Assembly (NCBI RefSeq): GCF_002979515.1
Contig: NZ_PCPA01000017.1
Coordinates: forward strand, 1 to 64,000
Length of the DNA stretch: 64,000 nucleotides
Direction of reading: 5' to 3'
DNA from: Microbacterium sp. MYb54
GTDB taxonomy: Bacteria > Actinomycetota > Actinomycetes > Actinomycetales > Microbacteriaceae
Part shown: positions 45,497 through 54,129 of the stretch, one piece after another
How positions within the stretch are numbered: the stretch's first letter is position 1
Layout: each line of letters opens with the position of its first letter
Notes under the pieces: model-generated
What the model saw: only the letters and a program-made list of their open reading frames with translations
The model's database searches: none
What the model was told of the DNA's origin: nothing
Made by a program: the position numbers and the translations under genes

Positions 45497-46464
45497 GAGC
45501 GGTCGGAGGCTCTCAACTGTCCGAGGTGGCGATCCGCTTGGGTCTGCACGTCCTTCATTACCGATTCCACGAGCGGGCGCTCCAGTCCAATCTGCGTGAG
45601 GCGACGGGCGGCGAGCGTCGAGAGCGCTCGCCGTGTACGTAGCGCATCGTCGTCGCTGGCACCGGGGGTGCCGTCGGGAAAATAGTCGACGGTGATTGCC
45701 AACGGGAGAATCTCGGTCAGCGTGTGCAGGACCTCGTCTCTTCGACCTTCGTCCATAGCCGTGCGGATCGCCTCCATGCCGAATGAGATGTGCCGGGCTT
45801 CGTCTCTGCCCATGGCGAGGAAGCCGAGCTTCACTCCCGGAAGGACGCGGGAGCGCTCGAGTGCATCGGTCAGGGAATGCTGCCCGAAATAGGCGAGCAT
45901 GCCCTCCGTGACCAGATGGAACATGGTGACCTGTCGGATCCAACTGTCGTAGTTCCCAGGGCCTTGGAGCGTGTCTCTGGCGAGGCTGCTCTCGATCTCG
46001 TTCAGGCGTCGGTAGCTGGGCGAAAGACCTTCCCAGGCTTCGGAAAGAAGCACCGACTCCGAGCCCATGCTGCCCCACAACGCCTCCACGAGTCGGAGCA
46101 TGTATGCGGAGTGCCGCGCCTCGTCGGCCACTTGGGTTGCGAGGAAGCGCAGCCCGGACTCCGTGGTCGCGCCCGCGAGGACCGGGGAGAGGAGGTCGAG
46201 TCCGGTATGCTCGCCGATCACGAAGGTGCGGATGACCGTGCTCAACCGGGCGCGAAGCCATTCCGGCATCCTCTGCCACTGGGCGTGGTCACGCTCGAAG
46301 CTGATCTCGAACGGGTTCCAGTGGTTCTTCTCCCAGGTCTCGAAGAGACGCGCGGCCGTCGGCTGGGAGGCGATGACCTCTTCGCCCTGCCGGAACACCG
46401 TTTTCGCCGGTCCAGTGAGCTGCGTCGGTTCATCGAGGAGCGTAGTCCACCGCAACGTCATCAC
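45493..46464 (-). CDS. R2-like diiron (or Mn/Fe) oxidase
   Basis: A 323-residue ferritin-like protein with the ligand set of ribonucleotide-reductase R2 relatives: Glu85 (VIGEHTGLD), Glu115 and His118 (DEARHSAY), Glu187 (VTEGMLAYF), Glu222 and His225 (DEARHISFGM). The gene is not paired with a catalytic R1 subunit, and the family includes ligand-binding oxidases that hydroxylate or cross-link substrates, so an oxidative tailoring step is more likely than nucleotide reduction. The frame start overlaps the FkbH gene by 35 bases; a TTG or ATG a few codons later is possible. Confidence 0.75.
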   Translation of the reverse strand: MMTLRWTTLLDEPTQLTGPAKTVFRQGEEVIASQPTAARLFETWEKNHWNPFEISFERDHAQWQRMPEWLRARLSTVIRTFVIGEHTGLDLLSPVLAGATTESGLRFLATQVADEARHSAYMLRLVEALWGSMGSESVLLSEAWEGLSPSYRRLNEIESSLARDTLQGPGNYDSWIRQVTMFHLVTEGMLAYFGQHSLTDALERSRVLPGVKLGFLAMGRDEARHISFGMEAIRTAMDEGRRDEVLHTLTEILPLAITVDYFPDGTPGASDDDALRTRRALSTLAARRLTQIGLERPLVESVMKDVQTQADRHLGQLRASDRS

Positions 46465-48256
46465 CTCCGAGGTTCAAAAGAAGGCCATCCGGCGTCGGCC
46501 GGAGGTCGAAGGCTGCGAGGGCATCGCGCAGCACCCGATTCCTATCCGTGGCCGTCAGTGCCACCCTCACCCGCGCCATGCCCAGGGTCTGTGCATGCGC
46601 TCTGAGGAGATCCGCGCCGATGTCGAGTCCGATGACCCGACAGCTCACGGCATACATCGTAAGCATGCTCGATTCCGGATCGAGCACCGAGACGCCGATC
46701 AACCCATAGTCGGAGTATCGATCTACGGCTTCCATGACCATGGTGTGCGGCAGCATGCGCGAATCGAACCGCTCCCCGTTCGCCAGGGTGAACTGGGTTG
46801 TTCGCTCCAGGAGTTCGACGATGCGCGGGACATCTTGAGCCGTGGCGGCGCGGAGGGTCTTCTGGACCTTGAGGTGTCTGAAGAACTCTTCCTCGGACAC
46901 CTGCGCCCGAATGTCCTCGCGAGCAATGGCGGCGCGGGTCGAGGCGGTGCGCGACCCGAGTGGCGACGGCGATAGGTGCCGCAGGCGGGGATGCTGCAGG
47001 AGAAGACGGCGGAGATCGTACAGGTCGTCACCGACGATCGGCATTGTTGGGAACGCGCTGCGCATTGCGGCCCGTTCTGCGGGGTGGTCATCGATGAAGA
47101 GCACGCGGTCCGGTGTGGTCTGCAGTTGTTGCAGGATCCGTTCCATGCGCGTGACCTTCGTCTCCCATGTGATCGAGTGGAGAGCGAAGTCGTCCGGGCC
47201 GATTCTCATGCGCCGGGCCTGCGGAGCCCAGTCGCCGAGCGTCACTTCTTCGTCGCCGCGGCTCAGTGTGGCAAGCACGAGCCCGGCGCGTTCGAGACCA
47301 GCGAGGGCCTCCTGGATGCCGAGATGCATCCAAGAGGTGTTGGAGTCAGAGTCCAGCCACTCGAGTGACCCCTCTGCGAGGACACCGGGCCAAAGGACTC
47401 CGTCGAGGTCGGTGACGATAGCCTTCAGGCTCGGGAGGTGCGCGCTCTCCCAACAGTCCCAGAGCTCGGCGGCGATCGCCCGATGCCAGACGGCGGTCTG
47501 GTTCGGCTCCTCCCGGCCGAGATCGGTGCGCCCTCCGTGGTGGGACCATGGGAACTGGAGGTCATCGAAAAGGTTCGATGCGCCGTACCTGTAGGTGAGA
47601 GCCTGCTCATCGAGGACGACGGCGCTGTGCATTGCGGCGGCGTCCTTGATAGCGGAGTTCATCGACGCCCAGATGCTCGCCCATGTGTCGGTCGTCAACG
47701 CGGGAGGCCAGGTAGACGGAGGTGCGACGGTGTGCACGATCAGCATGGATCGGGGCGCGGACGCGCGGGCCCGATGCACGAGCCCTGCCATGACCTTGCC
47801 CACGCCGCGAGACAGACGGGATGCTTCCTCTTCGGTCCGCGCGCGGAAGAGCGGCTCCAGTAACGCCTGGGCGCCTAGCTGAAGTACCACGACATCGGCC
47901 TCGTCCGCCGAAAGGTCCGCGATAGCGTCCGTGCTCAGCCAGCGGTGCGCAACCGGGGCATCCACGCCGCGCGCGAACGCCTCGCGCTGGATGGCCTCGT
48001 CGGCGAACTGGGTGAGACAGGTTCCGAAGCTCACGACCATGACCGGAGGGAGGGCAGCGGCGTCCGCAGCCAGCTCGCCGGACTGTCCCGTTCCATACAG
48101 GCGACTGTTCGGCGGCGTTGGTAGGTCGTCGGGTGACATTCCTCGGCGAGCGAATGCGACGCGGACATCGCTTTCTGCGGCGGTGTGTCGCAGTTCGCTA
48201 AGAGTCGCCTCTGAGAATGACAGCCGGTGGCCGCGCGGAGACTCGAACAGGATCAT
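46430..48256 (-). CDS. FkbH-like HAD-IIIC protein (long form)
   Basis: A 608-residue three-part protein. Residues about 70-265 look like an SGNH-type domain (VMVVSFGTCLTQF, VVVLQLGAQALL). The HAD core starts at DLDGVLWPGVLAEGSLEW (283-300), with LATLSRGDEEV and VLFIDDHPAERAAM. A GNAT-like tail runs from about 440 to the end. FkbH proteins dephosphorylate 1,3-bisphosphoglycerate and load the glyceryl unit onto an ACP; long forms also occur in other carrier-protein systems. A discrete ACP lies at 52.2 kb. It is the first gene of the leftward operon, divergent from the ALDH-type gene. Confidence 0.8.
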   Translation of the reverse strand: MILFESPRGHRLSFSEATLSELRHTAAESDVRVAFARRGMSPDDLPTPPNSRLYGTGQSGELAADAAALPPVMVVSFGTCLTQFADEAIQREAFARGVDAPVAHRWLSTDAIADLSADEADVVVLQLGAQALLEPLFRARTEEEASRLSRGVGKVMAGLVHRARASAPRSMLIVHTVAPPSTWPPALTTDTWASIWASMNSAIKDAAAMHSAVVLDEQALTYRYGASNLFDDLQFPWSHHGGRTDLGREEPNQTAVWHRAIAAELWDCWESAHLPSLKAIVTDLDGVLWPGVLAEGSLEWLDSDSNTSWMHLGIQEALAGLERAGLVLATLSRGDEEVTLGDWAPQARRMRIGPDDFALHSITWETKVTRMERILQQLQTTPDRVLFIDDHPAERAAMRSAFPTMPIVGDDLYDLRRLLLQHPRLRHLSPSPLGSRTASTRAAIAREDIRAQVSEEEFFRHLKVQKTLRAATAQDVPRIVELLERTTQFTLANGERFDSRMLPHTMVMEAVDRYSDYGLIGVSVLDPESSMLTMYAVSCRVIGLDIGADLLRAHAQTLGMARVRVALTATDRNRVLRDALAAFDLRPTPDGLLLNLGGDDVAVDYAPR

Positions 48257-48360
48257 TGGGCCCCGTGCGTGTTTTGCCGATACCGTGCCATCGTGACAGC
48301 ATAACTGTACGTGTGCGCAGGGGGCTCGCTCAGAGTGCGGGCATGCGCCGGAGGAGACGA
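48257..48360. promoter_or_regulatory. Divergent promoter region of the biosynthetic locus
   Basis: 104 bases separate the starts of the two operons. An AT-richer core around 48296-48312 (GACAGCATAACTGTAC) contains ACAG/CTGT inverted halves and could hold overlapping -10 elements. CGGAGGAGACG at the right edge is the ribosome site of the ALDH-type gene. No regulator gene lies within the locus. Confidence 0.5.
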
Positions 48361-49530
48361 ATGACCTACAGCTACCATGCGAATGCGGCCGAAGTCCTCA
48401 AAAACGCGCGCGCGGACATTATGCAAATTCTCGGCCCGATCGCAACTCGGAGCTCGATCGACGCCGAGTTCGCGGGGAGCCTGAGGGTCCTCGCTCACGC
48501 GGAGAGCGAGGAGGTCTGGGTGTCCCGCATTCCGGCGGGGCAGGAGCTGTCCGTCTTCCTTCCCTCGAACAACCTCCTGTACAGCTATCTGCTGTATGCG
48601 GTCATGCCGGCGGCCTGGGCGCAGCGGATACGAGTGCGGCCGTCATCGCGGGTCAAAGCGACATGCCTGGCCCTGCACGACCTCCTGGGGGCGCACCTCT
48701 CGCCCAGCATCGTCATGGCCGATGAGTCGCAACGAGCATTCGTCTCTGAGGCGTCGACGAGCAATTCAGTCATCTTCACCGGTAGTCCAGAGAATGGCCG
48801 GAATATTGCGGCGCTCCTTCCGGACACATCGCTTTTCATGGGGTTCGGATCCGGTCCGAACCCGGTGGTGATTGGCCGAGAAGCGGATATTGACCGCGCC
48901 GTGACAGAGACGGTCTCGGCACGGCTATACAATTCCGGGCAGGATTGTCTCTGCCCCGATGTGGTGTTTGCGCACGCCGATGTCGTGGACCGTGTGGAAG
49001 AAGTGCTGATCGAGCAGCTGAAAGTCATTCCACAGGGCGACCGCCTTGCGAAAGGACTGGTGAACGCCCCACTCGTCTATAACGACGCGGCGGACGCCGC
49101 CCGTGGGTGGATCAGGTCACGCCGTGACCATCTCCGGTGGCAGTCGGCCGAGGTAGACGCGCCGGGGTTCGTTCCGCTCACCGTCGTCCGTGAGGACGAG
49201 GTGGCGAACGCCATCGTATCTGAGCACTTCGCTCCCGTGTTTCACCTCGTGCGCTACGAATCGCCTGCCGAAGTCCTTCGCTGGGCAGAGTCGCCGCAGA
49301 ACCGGGAGAACGGCTTCTATATCAGCGTGTACGGCGAGGATGCTCTCCGCGATCCAGTCATCGGCAACGCTGTCAACGTCGGTGCCGTGTCCGCCCTCAA
49401 TCAAGAGGACGGGAACCGGCCGTTCGGAGGGTACGGGCGGCGTGCGTCGTGGGTGCGCTGGCGGGGTAAAGAGCGGGGAACACCACTGTTGACATCGCGA
49501 GAATCCGCGCTTCACCTAGGGAACGGCTAA
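48361..49530 (+). CDS. Aldehyde-dehydrogenase-fold protein (short)
   Basis: A 389-residue protein, shorter than typical aldehyde dehydrogenases (about 480) because the N-terminal part of the NAD domain is reduced. Recognisable pieces: VIFTGSPENGRNIAALLPDT, PNPVVIGREADIDRAVTETV, the catalytic Cys196 in YNSGQDCLCPD, SEHFAPVFHLVRYESPAEVL and PFGGYGRRASW. It may oxidise an aldehyde or reduce an acyl thioester to an aldehyde. The start at 48361 has GGAGGAGACGA upstream. First gene of the rightward operon; its TAA overlaps the next ATG. Confidence 0.75.
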   Translation: MTYSYHANAAEVLKNARADIMQILGPIATRSSIDAEFAGSLRVLAHAESEEVWVSRIPAGQELSVFLPSNNLLYSYLLYAVMPAAWAQRIRVRPSSRVKATCLALHDLLGAHLSPSIVMADESQRAFVSEASTSNSVIFTGSPENGRNIAALLPDTSLFMGFGSGPNPVVIGREADIDRAVTETVSARLYNSGQDCLCPDVVFAHADVVDRVEEVLIEQLKVIPQGDRLAKGLVNAPLVYNDAADAARGWIRSRRDHLRWQSAEVDAPGFVPLTVVREDEVANAIVSEHFAPVFHLVRYESPAEVLRWAESPQNRENGFYISVYGEDALRDPVIGNAVNVGAVSALNQEDGNRPFGGYGRRASWVRWRGKERGTPLLTSRESALHLGNG

Positions 49531-49979
49531 TGCGCTCGAAGGTGCACCACGCCCGAACCACACTCGGTCCGGTCACTCTGCGCAACTGGGACGTCATCCT
49601 GGGCAAGGGTCTTCGAGACCTGTGGAGCTCGGAGGGCCGCCCGTACGGTCTCGATGACACGAGCCCGGTCTGCTTCCGTACGGGGGAGCTTACGGACTGG
49701 GCTGTACGGGTATACGCCGAAAAGGATGCGGGCGAGGAGGTCGTCAGTCCCTCGGAGCACTTGAACATAGAGGGGGCGAGACTGGCGCGGTTCCTGTCGG
49801 CAGCGGGGTGGACGGGGCGTGGATACGTACTGAACACCACGGTGCCCACCTTCGAACGTCTCTGCGGATCGCTATCGGCGGCCGGAGCTGGGCCCATGGC
49901 GGGTGTCGGTGTCTCGTCCCACACGCGCAGCGGCGACGGCGGCATCGCTTGGACCATCGATCTCTCGGTCTGGAGGTGA
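49530..49979 (+). CDS. Unrecognised 149-residue protein
   Basis: Starts at 49530, overlapping the previous stop by one base. Sequence marks: VRNW-like TLRNWDVILGKGLRDLWSSE, LTDWAVRVYAEKDAGEEV, NIEGARLARFLSAAGWTGRG and a C-terminal GIAWTIDLSVWR. It is soluble, mixed alpha/beta, with no signal or membrane segment. Five bases separate it from the adenylating enzyme. I cannot place it in a family. Its embedded position suggests a dedicated step, perhaps a cyclase, hydratase or partner subunit, but nothing in the sequence shows which. Confidence 0.7.
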   Translation: MRSKVHHARTTLGPVTLRNWDVILGKGLRDLWSSEGRPYGLDDTSPVCFRTGELTDWAVRVYAEKDAGEEVVSPSEHLNIEGARLARFLSAAGWTGRGYVLNTTVPTFERLCGSLSAAGAGPMAGVGVSSHTRSGDGGIAWTIDLSVWR

Positions 49980-49984
49980 GCGGG

Positions 49985-51235
49985 ATGACCGATGCGAGGG
50001 TACTCTTTGTGGACGGTGAGGCGTATCCTCTCGACGTCGATCGGGCTGGCGATGACGCGGTCGCTGTTCCTCACGATGCGGGGCGATCGATGGCTCGTCG
50101 CATCGCGGTGTTCATCGAGCAGGCCGCTGCTGCTGTGCTCGCCTCACGCCCCTTCGCGGTGAATGTCGAACTGTCGGCCGGAACCCGCAGCGAGCTGTTG
50201 GAGCGTGATATCGCGGTCGTCTTCCCCACGTCAGGGTCCAGCGGCTCCCCGAAGTGGGTGCTGCAGTCGCAGGAGGCGATGAGGTACCAGGCCACCGAAA
50301 CTGCCCGCCGCATGCAGATCTCGTCGCAGCGGTGGGCCTTCTCGCTTCCTGCCACCCACGCCTACGGCTTCAGTGGTGTGAACATGTGGGCGCGCAGCGG
50401 TGGAGAACTGCATTGGTACCAGCCGGGCCACCTGCGAGTCCTTCTGGCCGGCATCTCGGAACGCCGCTTCGACAGTCTCGATACCGGCGCCTCCACATGG
50501 CGGCACATCTGGAGGCATGCCCGGGATGACCGGGCTCTTCTCGACGGGGTGCGCGCGCTTCACGTGCGTGGCGTCGGTGGTCAGATGCTCGCTGCGTCGC
50601 TTGCCACGCGATTCGATGAGATCGGCGCTCCGCTGCACGACGGCTACGGTCTCTCGGAGGCGGGCCCCAACGTTGCGATCAACACAGGCCCGGGCTACCG
50701 GGCAGGTACCGTGGGGCGCCCATTGGACGGTACCGCCGTGCTCGTCGACGATGAGGGACAGCTGCGAATCAAGAGCCCGTCGGTGTCCTCTCTCCTGCTT
50801 GTCGACGGCGAGGTCGTCACGAACGCAGTCGTCGACTCCGGAGGGTGGCTCTGCACCGGTGATCTGGGTCGCACGAGAGATGGCTATGTCGTCATCGAGG
50901 GCCGCCGAAGCACCGCTGTACACCAGCACGGGGAGAAGATCGCCGTCGAATCGCTGGAGCATCAGCTGGAGGACGGGCTTGCCGGCGGCGCGGCCGTGTA
51001 TCTCGCCCGCGTCGGCTCGGATGACACCGGCGATCGTATTGTCGCCGCCGTCTTCGGTTCGTCGATGCGGGCGGATGAGTTCCTCGACATCGTGCGGCAG
51101 AATCGCGCTCATCTTCCGCGACCATTCTTCGTGCAAGGCGTGCGGTGGTTCGAGACCGGAGAAACGCCGTTGACGCCGACGGGCAAGGTGGATCGAAAAG
51201 GTCTGTCCCGCTTGATCGAACGGAGCGAGAGCTGA
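49985..51235 (+). CDS. Short acyl-adenylating enzyme (AMP-binding)
   Basis: A 416-residue member of the ANL superfamily. The P-loop-like A3 motif is PTSGSSGSPK at residues 81-90, about 80-100 residues earlier than in full-length acyl-CoA synthetases, so the N-terminal subdomain is reduced. YGLSEAGPN, GGWLCTGDLGR and the C-terminal TPTGKVDRKG (catalytic Lys) are intact. It would activate a carboxylic acid as adenylate and load it onto the ACP encoded two genes downstream. Its TGA overlaps the ATG of the ketosynthase. The substrate is unknown. Confidence 0.82.
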   Translation: MTDARVLFVDGEAYPLDVDRAGDDAVAVPHDAGRSMARRIAVFIEQAAAAVLASRPFAVNVELSAGTRSELLERDIAVVFPTSGSSGSPKWVLQSQEAMRYQATETARRMQISSQRWAFSLPATHAYGFSGVNMWARSGGELHWYQPGHLRVLLAGISERRFDSLDTGASTWRHIWRHARDDRALLDGVRALHVRGVGGQMLAASLATRFDEIGAPLHDGYGLSEAGPNVAINTGPGYRAGTVGRPLDGTAVLVDDEGQLRIKSPSVSSLLLVDGEVVTNAVVDSGGWLCTGDLGRTRDGYVVIEGRRSTAVHQHGEKIAVESLEHQLEDGLAGGAAVYLARVGSDDTGDRIVAAVFGSSMRADEFLDIVRQNRAHLPRPFFVQGVRWFETGETPLTPTGKVDRKGLSRLIERSES

Positions 51236-52245
51236 TGGCCCACATCATTGACTACCGACTCGCGCACACCCTCGCGGAAGACGTCGCCGAACTGAGCGAT
51301 CTCGCTGAGAGTGCACGGGTGACGCGGCTGCCTCCGAGCGCATCGCGGGAAGACCTCGTCGGAAGGGTCGTCCGGTTCCTTCCGGCGGATGCGCTTCGCT
51401 CCGAGAGAATCGCTGTCGTGCACACGGGCCAGGCTCGCGACGATGAGCGGTCCTTCTTCGGGCCGACGTCGAACGACCTCCTCGACCTCGGCGTCGCCGA
51501 CATCATGGTCTCGAGTGCGTGCGCGTCCGGGGTTGAGGCCCTTTCGCTCGCGAACGATCTCGTAGATAGCGGAACGTTCGACCGAGCGATCGTCATAGCC
51601 GTATCGAGTTCGAGTCGAGGGGACTGGGTGTCGTTCAGCGGGGTCGGCGCTCTCGCGTCGGGAGACGTGAGGCCCTTGGACGAACGGTCAACCGGCGTCG
51701 TGCTGGGCACGGTCGCCGGAGCCGTCCTCGTGGCAGCCGACCCTGCCCCGATGTCGCTTGAGATCGTCGGGACCGGTTCACGCGTCACGGGCTCGGGGGC
51801 CGCGTCCATCGCCAGGGACCAGCTCGCCGTGATGAGGCAGGCGGCGGAGCAGCTCGCTCCTGACGTCGTCGTGGCGCATGCGACCGGCACGGTGCAGGGC
51901 GATCGCGAAGAGCTCGACGCCATTGCCGAGCTAACGAAGGATGACGGGAAGCACGCTGTTCGCGTCGTGTCTCAGAAGGGCGCCCTCGGGCACACCGTCC
52001 AGGCCGCGGGAATCGCCGCCGTCATCGGCGTCGCCGAGGCGGTGCGGAGAGGCCGGATGCTCGGCTCCTTCGGGCTGGGCAGGCCGATCCCCTCGGCAGG
52101 AGAAGTCGTGCTCCCGCTAGAGGGGGAGAGCTTTGCCGTCGATCTAGACACCATCTTCCTCGTGAATGGCTTCGGATTCGGCGGGAACAACTTCGCGCTG
52201 GCGGTCACGGGCAGCGGAGATCTATGGAAAGGAAAGAATTCATGA
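51235..52245 (+). CDS. Short beta-ketoacyl-synthase-like protein
   Basis: A 336-residue thiolase-fold condensing enzyme with an intact Cys-His-His triad: Cys96 (SSACASGVEAL), His215 (HATGTVQGDREEL) and His253 (KGALGHTVQAAG), plus the C-terminal GFGFGGNNF loop. FabF-type enzymes are about 410 residues with the Cys near 163, so about 70 N-terminal residues are absent. The triad suggests decarboxylative condensation or acyl transfer on an ACP. Its stop overlaps the ACP start (ATGA), a tight pairing. No malonyltransferase, ketoreductase or dehydratase is nearby, so at most one extension is expected. Confidence 0.8.
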   Translation: MAHIIDYRLAHTLAEDVAELSDLAESARVTRLPPSASREDLVGRVVRFLPADALRSERIAVVHTGQARDDERSFFGPTSNDLLDLGVADIMVSSACASGVEALSLANDLVDSGTFDRAIVIAVSSSSRGDWVSFSGVGALASGDVRPLDERSTGVVLGTVAGAVLVAADPAPMSLEIVGTGSRVTGSGAASIARDQLAVMRQAAEQLAPDVVVAHATGTVQGDREELDAIAELTKDDGKHAVRVVSQKGALGHTVQAAGIAAVIGVAEAVRRGRMLGSFGLGRPIPSAGEVVLPLEGESFAVDLDTIFLVNGFGFGGNNFALAVTGSGDLWKGKNS

Positions 52246-52505
52246 GCATCGATCAGCAGGACTTCATCACTCGTATCCGGGGATTCGTCGCCGATCTGAG
52301 GGGTGTCGACGAGAGCCACCTGGAAGTCGGCCTCGACTCCGACCTCCGAAATGATCTAGACGTGGACTCCTTGTCCAGCGTGGAGCTCGCGCTCCAGCTC
52401 GATGAGTGGTACTCGGTCGAGCTCGAGGACGCCGATGTCTTCGAAGCTGCGACCGTAGGGGATCTGCACGCTGTGGTCCAGTCCGCCGCATCCACGAATG
52501 ACTAG
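52242..52505 (+). CDS. Discrete acyl carrier protein
   Basis: An 87-residue acidic protein with the four-helix ACP pattern. Ser43 in DVDSLSSVELALQLDEWYSV is the phosphopantetheine attachment site. The start at 52242 (after AAAGGAAAG) is preferred to ATG 52224; both read in frame. It overlaps the ketosynthase by four bases and the ThDP enzyme by eight. It is the likely carrier for the adenylating enzyme, the FkbH-like protein and the ketosynthase. Confidence 0.9.
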   Translation: MSIDQQDFITRIRGFVADLRGVDESHLEVGLDSDLRNDLDVDSLSSVELALQLDEWYSVELEDADVFEAATVGDLHAVVQSAASTND

Positions 52506-54129
52506 CGTGATCGCCTCGGCTTCTCTCTGGGAGACGCTCAGAGACCATCTCGATCATGACGGGCGCCGTGCCTATGCGGGGGTCCCGGCTGATGAGCCGG
52601 AACTCCTCGACGCTGCCGCGTCGCGCAACGACGAGGTGATCGTGACCCGCGATCAGCGCCTCGCGGCCTTCGCGGCATGCGGATGGGCGATGATCACGGG
52701 GCGGGCTGCGGTTCTCGCAGTGCAGGCGGGACCTTCGTTCGAGAACGCCCGCACGGGGATCCTCGAGACGATGTCGCTCCGAACACCTCTCATCGTCGTC
52801 GCAACGGCGAACAGGACCGATGCGAGAGGTCGTCGGGGATTTCAGGAACTGGACGTAACACGTTCATCTCCGGAGCTCTTCGTGTGGCAGTACCACGTTT
52901 CCGATGCGGCGCATCTCGAATGGGCAGTCAGGACCGCGGTCCGGGTAAGCGAGGGGACCAGATCGGGGCCCGTCCTGCTCTCGATCGATCCCGATCTGCA
53001 TCCAGTACCCGCGGACGCAGGTGCAATCCCTCCTCCTCGTCCGCTGTCGAGCGTCCACCCGAGCGATGCGGCGATCGCTGAAGTGAGCGCGGTGTGCTCA
53101 GCGGCAGCGCATCCCGTCATCATCCTCGGCGCGGGCGCGAAGCGCGCGGGCCGCCGCGATGCGCTCGTCAATCTGGCGGATGCGCTGGATGCCCGCGTGC
53201 TCGTCACCGGTTCTGGACGCGGCGCCTTCCCTGAATCGTCTGCGCGCTTCGCTGGTCTTGCCGGTCTCTACGCGACGGATGCCGGCCGCGAGGCTCTGCG
53301 TCGGGCGGACGTCATCCTGGCGTTGGGCACCCAGCTGGAGGAGACCGCGAGAGAGGGGATCCCCGGCACCGCCACGATCGTGCAGGTTGACATCGACGCG
53401 GCGATCCTGGAGCGGTCCGTGCTTCCCGTCCTCGGGGTGGTGGGGGACTGTGCCGAGACAGTCGACGCATTGAACGGAGTGCTCGCGCCACCGCGAGCCA
53501 GATCTGGTCTGCGCCGAGCGGCGTCTGTCGTTCGAGCGGACGGGGCGAGCATCCCGACCGCTCCGTTGTTCTGGACCCTCCTGAGCCAGACCGTCGCCTC
53601 GGTGGATGCCCGGGGGCTGTGGACTATCTGTCAGGAGAATGGCCTCGGTGATCTTTGGGGCTATGACGCGGACACCTTCGTTCTTCCGGAGGGGTGGGGG
53701 ATCATTGGGCCGGGTGAGCAGACCGCGATGGGCTTCGGGCTGGGGGCCTCGATCGGAGCGGCGGCGGCGGGAGCCCGGGTCGTCGCCGTCTGCGGCGATG
53801 GGGCGCTGGAGCAGAACCTCTCGTGGGTGCTGACCGCGACCGAGCGGAACGCCGAGATCGTCCTCTTCGTTCTGCGCAACCGTCGCTTCGGATGGCCCTC
53901 CCTCAGCCGTCCGAGCAGCGACGTCACCACTCTGCTCCCCAGCACCCGAGACCTCGTCTCGTTCGCAGAGTCTTCCGGTGCCCGGGTATGGCGGGCGCGC
54001 AGCGTGGACGAGTTGTCCTCCGCTCTCGCGGAGGCGACGCTCGCGCAAGGAACGCGACTCGTGGAGGTCGACGTCTCGGATCTCGAGATGATCCCCGGGG
54101 TGAAAGCAGTCATGGGGCCGAGCAAATGA
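52498..54129 (+). CDS. Thiamine-diphosphate-dependent enzyme (acetolactate-synthase fold)
   Basis: A 543-residue protein with the three domains of the POX/acetohydroxyacid-synthase group. The N-terminal PYR domain includes GRAAVLAVQAGPSFENARTG; the middle domain has VIILGAGAKRAGRRDALVNL; the C-terminal PP domain carries the ThDP/Mg motif CGDGALEQN continuing to VLRNRRFG. Such enzymes decarboxylate 2-oxoacids and form acyloins or thioesters. In an operon with an ACP it may join a two- or three-carbon acyl anion to the ACP-bound chain. It starts before the ACP stop and its stop overlaps the glycosyltransferase start. Confidence 0.82.
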   Translation: MTSVIASASLWETLRDHLDHDGRRAYAGVPADEPELLDAAASRNDEVIVTRDQRLAAFAACGWAMITGRAAVLAVQAGPSFENARTGILETMSLRTPLIVVATANRTDARGRRGFQELDVTRSSPELFVWQYHVSDAAHLEWAVRTAVRVSEGTRSGPVLLSIDPDLHPVPADAGAIPPPRPLSSVHPSDAAIAEVSAVCSAAAHPVIILGAGAKRAGRRDALVNLADALDARVLVTGSGRGAFPESSARFAGLAGLYATDAGREALRRADVILALGTQLEETAREGIPGTATIVQVDIDAAILERSVLPVLGVVGDCAETVDALNGVLAPPRARSGLRRAASVVRADGASIPTAPLFWTLLSQTVASVDARGLWTICQENGLGDLWGYDADTFVLPEGWGIIGPGEQTAMGFGLGASIGAAAAGARVVAVCGDGALEQNLSWVLTATERNAEIVLFVLRNRRFGWPSLSRPSSDVTTLLPSTRDLVSFAESSGARVWRARSVDELSSALAEATLAQGTRLVEVDVSDLEMIPGVKAVMGPSK

